The notes below the pieces were generated by a model, which did no database searches, had not been told where the DNA came from, and saw nothing but the letters and a program-made list of their open reading frames with translations. The position numbers and the translations under genes are program-made. Shown piece after piece: positions 63,363 to 64,000 of a DNA stretch of 64,000 nt (positions within the stretch are counted from its first letter, which is position 1; each line of letters begins with the position of its first letter). This DNA is from Aphrophora alni (lineage: Eukaryota > Arthropoda > Insecta > Hemiptera > Aphrophoridae), in contig OY740770.1 in assembly GCA_963513935.1 (NCBI GenBank), positions 92,970,511-93,034,510 on the forward strand, read 5' to 3'.

Positions 63363-64000
63363 TCCCTTTAAAGAGTTCTACCTTTTATATGAAATGGAAA
63401 AACTATTTATCTGTTTACGTCGAAAAGTGTTTGTATATCAGATATAAATTTGTCAGATTTTTACATAATATATATCACTAGTTTTAAAGAACAAAATTAT
63501 CTTTATTAAATATTTTGTTACATATTTTATGTATGAATTAATCAATTAGGAATGGTTACGTAGTAATTTATCTAGGAGACCAATTTATATTGGAAACTTT
63601 GGTTACAAACTGAAATGAAATAAAAGATGTATTAAAAATCCATAATATGGTATAGTTTTGGGTTTTTGGAATAGTAATATATTACTGTTCATATTCTTCC
63701 CAGAAACAATGTACAGTTTTATTAAAAATAATAATTGTTTTAGAGTAAATTCAACAATCAATACATTTTACTTAGTACAACTTATTATAAAATTGCATTA
63801 GTTTTAATTCAACCCATCCTACTTTTACTCCTTATTTCTAAACATCCAATGAAAATGAAAATGTATTTCATTTATATTTTTAAATGATATATGAAATGTT
63901 TTTTATTCCCAGTTATTCTTGACAAGTGGTAATAGAATGTACAAATTCTCTGATTCAAAAAATGTGATGTATTTTAACTTTATACAATTAAATATTATTC
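63363..64000. other. Right edge, no gene seen
   Basis: AT-rich sequence with no open frame, repeat or motif that I can support. Confidence 0.6.

Overview
This is a eukaryotic nuclear window, strongly AT-rich, with one gene spread over about 50-59 kb and introns of 8-20 kb packed with decayed transposable elements. An arthropod, most likely an insect, fits best: compact exons in very long introns, a Mutator-family transposase relic of the type common in insect genomes, and many short foldback repeats. This is inference from style; no marker fixes the species. There are no prokaryotic features such as operons or CRISPR.

The gene is on the minus strand. Four coding exons could be resolved to the base from splice sites and frame: 50783-49632, 34722-34606, 21192-21076 and 773-258. 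All three coding introns are phase 0, and the two middle exons are both exactly 117 nt. Together they encode a protein of about 633 residues with four C2HC zinc fingers (C-x2-C-x11-H-x3-C), resembling the zinc finger protein 474 / zf-C2HC_2 family. A fifth, previously unremarked finger-like segment at residues 202-221 keeps three of the four ligands. A 5' UTR acceptor at 50885 and a possible non-coding first exon near 59015-59072, beside a CRE palindrome, suggest that transcription starts near 59.1 kb.

The introns hold the following. Intron 4 (774-21075) has a Mutator-like transposase pseudogene (7134-5461), inverted repeat arms (8.6-9.3 and 11.3-11.65 kb) and a 138-bp tandem duplication. Intron 3 (21193-34605) has a Z-DNA-prone microsatellite, a 115-bp-period tandem array, a tRNA-like gene with a Pol III terminator, and a 62-T homopolymer. 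Intron 2 (34723-49631) has paired copies of an unnamed repeat (R1) of about 0.8-0.9 kb and a 1.5-kb foldback element with a second palindrome nested in one arm. Intron 1 and the upstream flank hold more repeats, a (GA)31 microsatellite and a small non-LTR retrotransposon endonuclease fragment at the right edge.

At least four interspersed families (called R1-R4 here) recur in the window in both orientations. I found no gene cluster or defence-like system. The most noteworthy items are the degenerate fifth finger, the nested foldback, the R1 element family and the tRNA-like locus.
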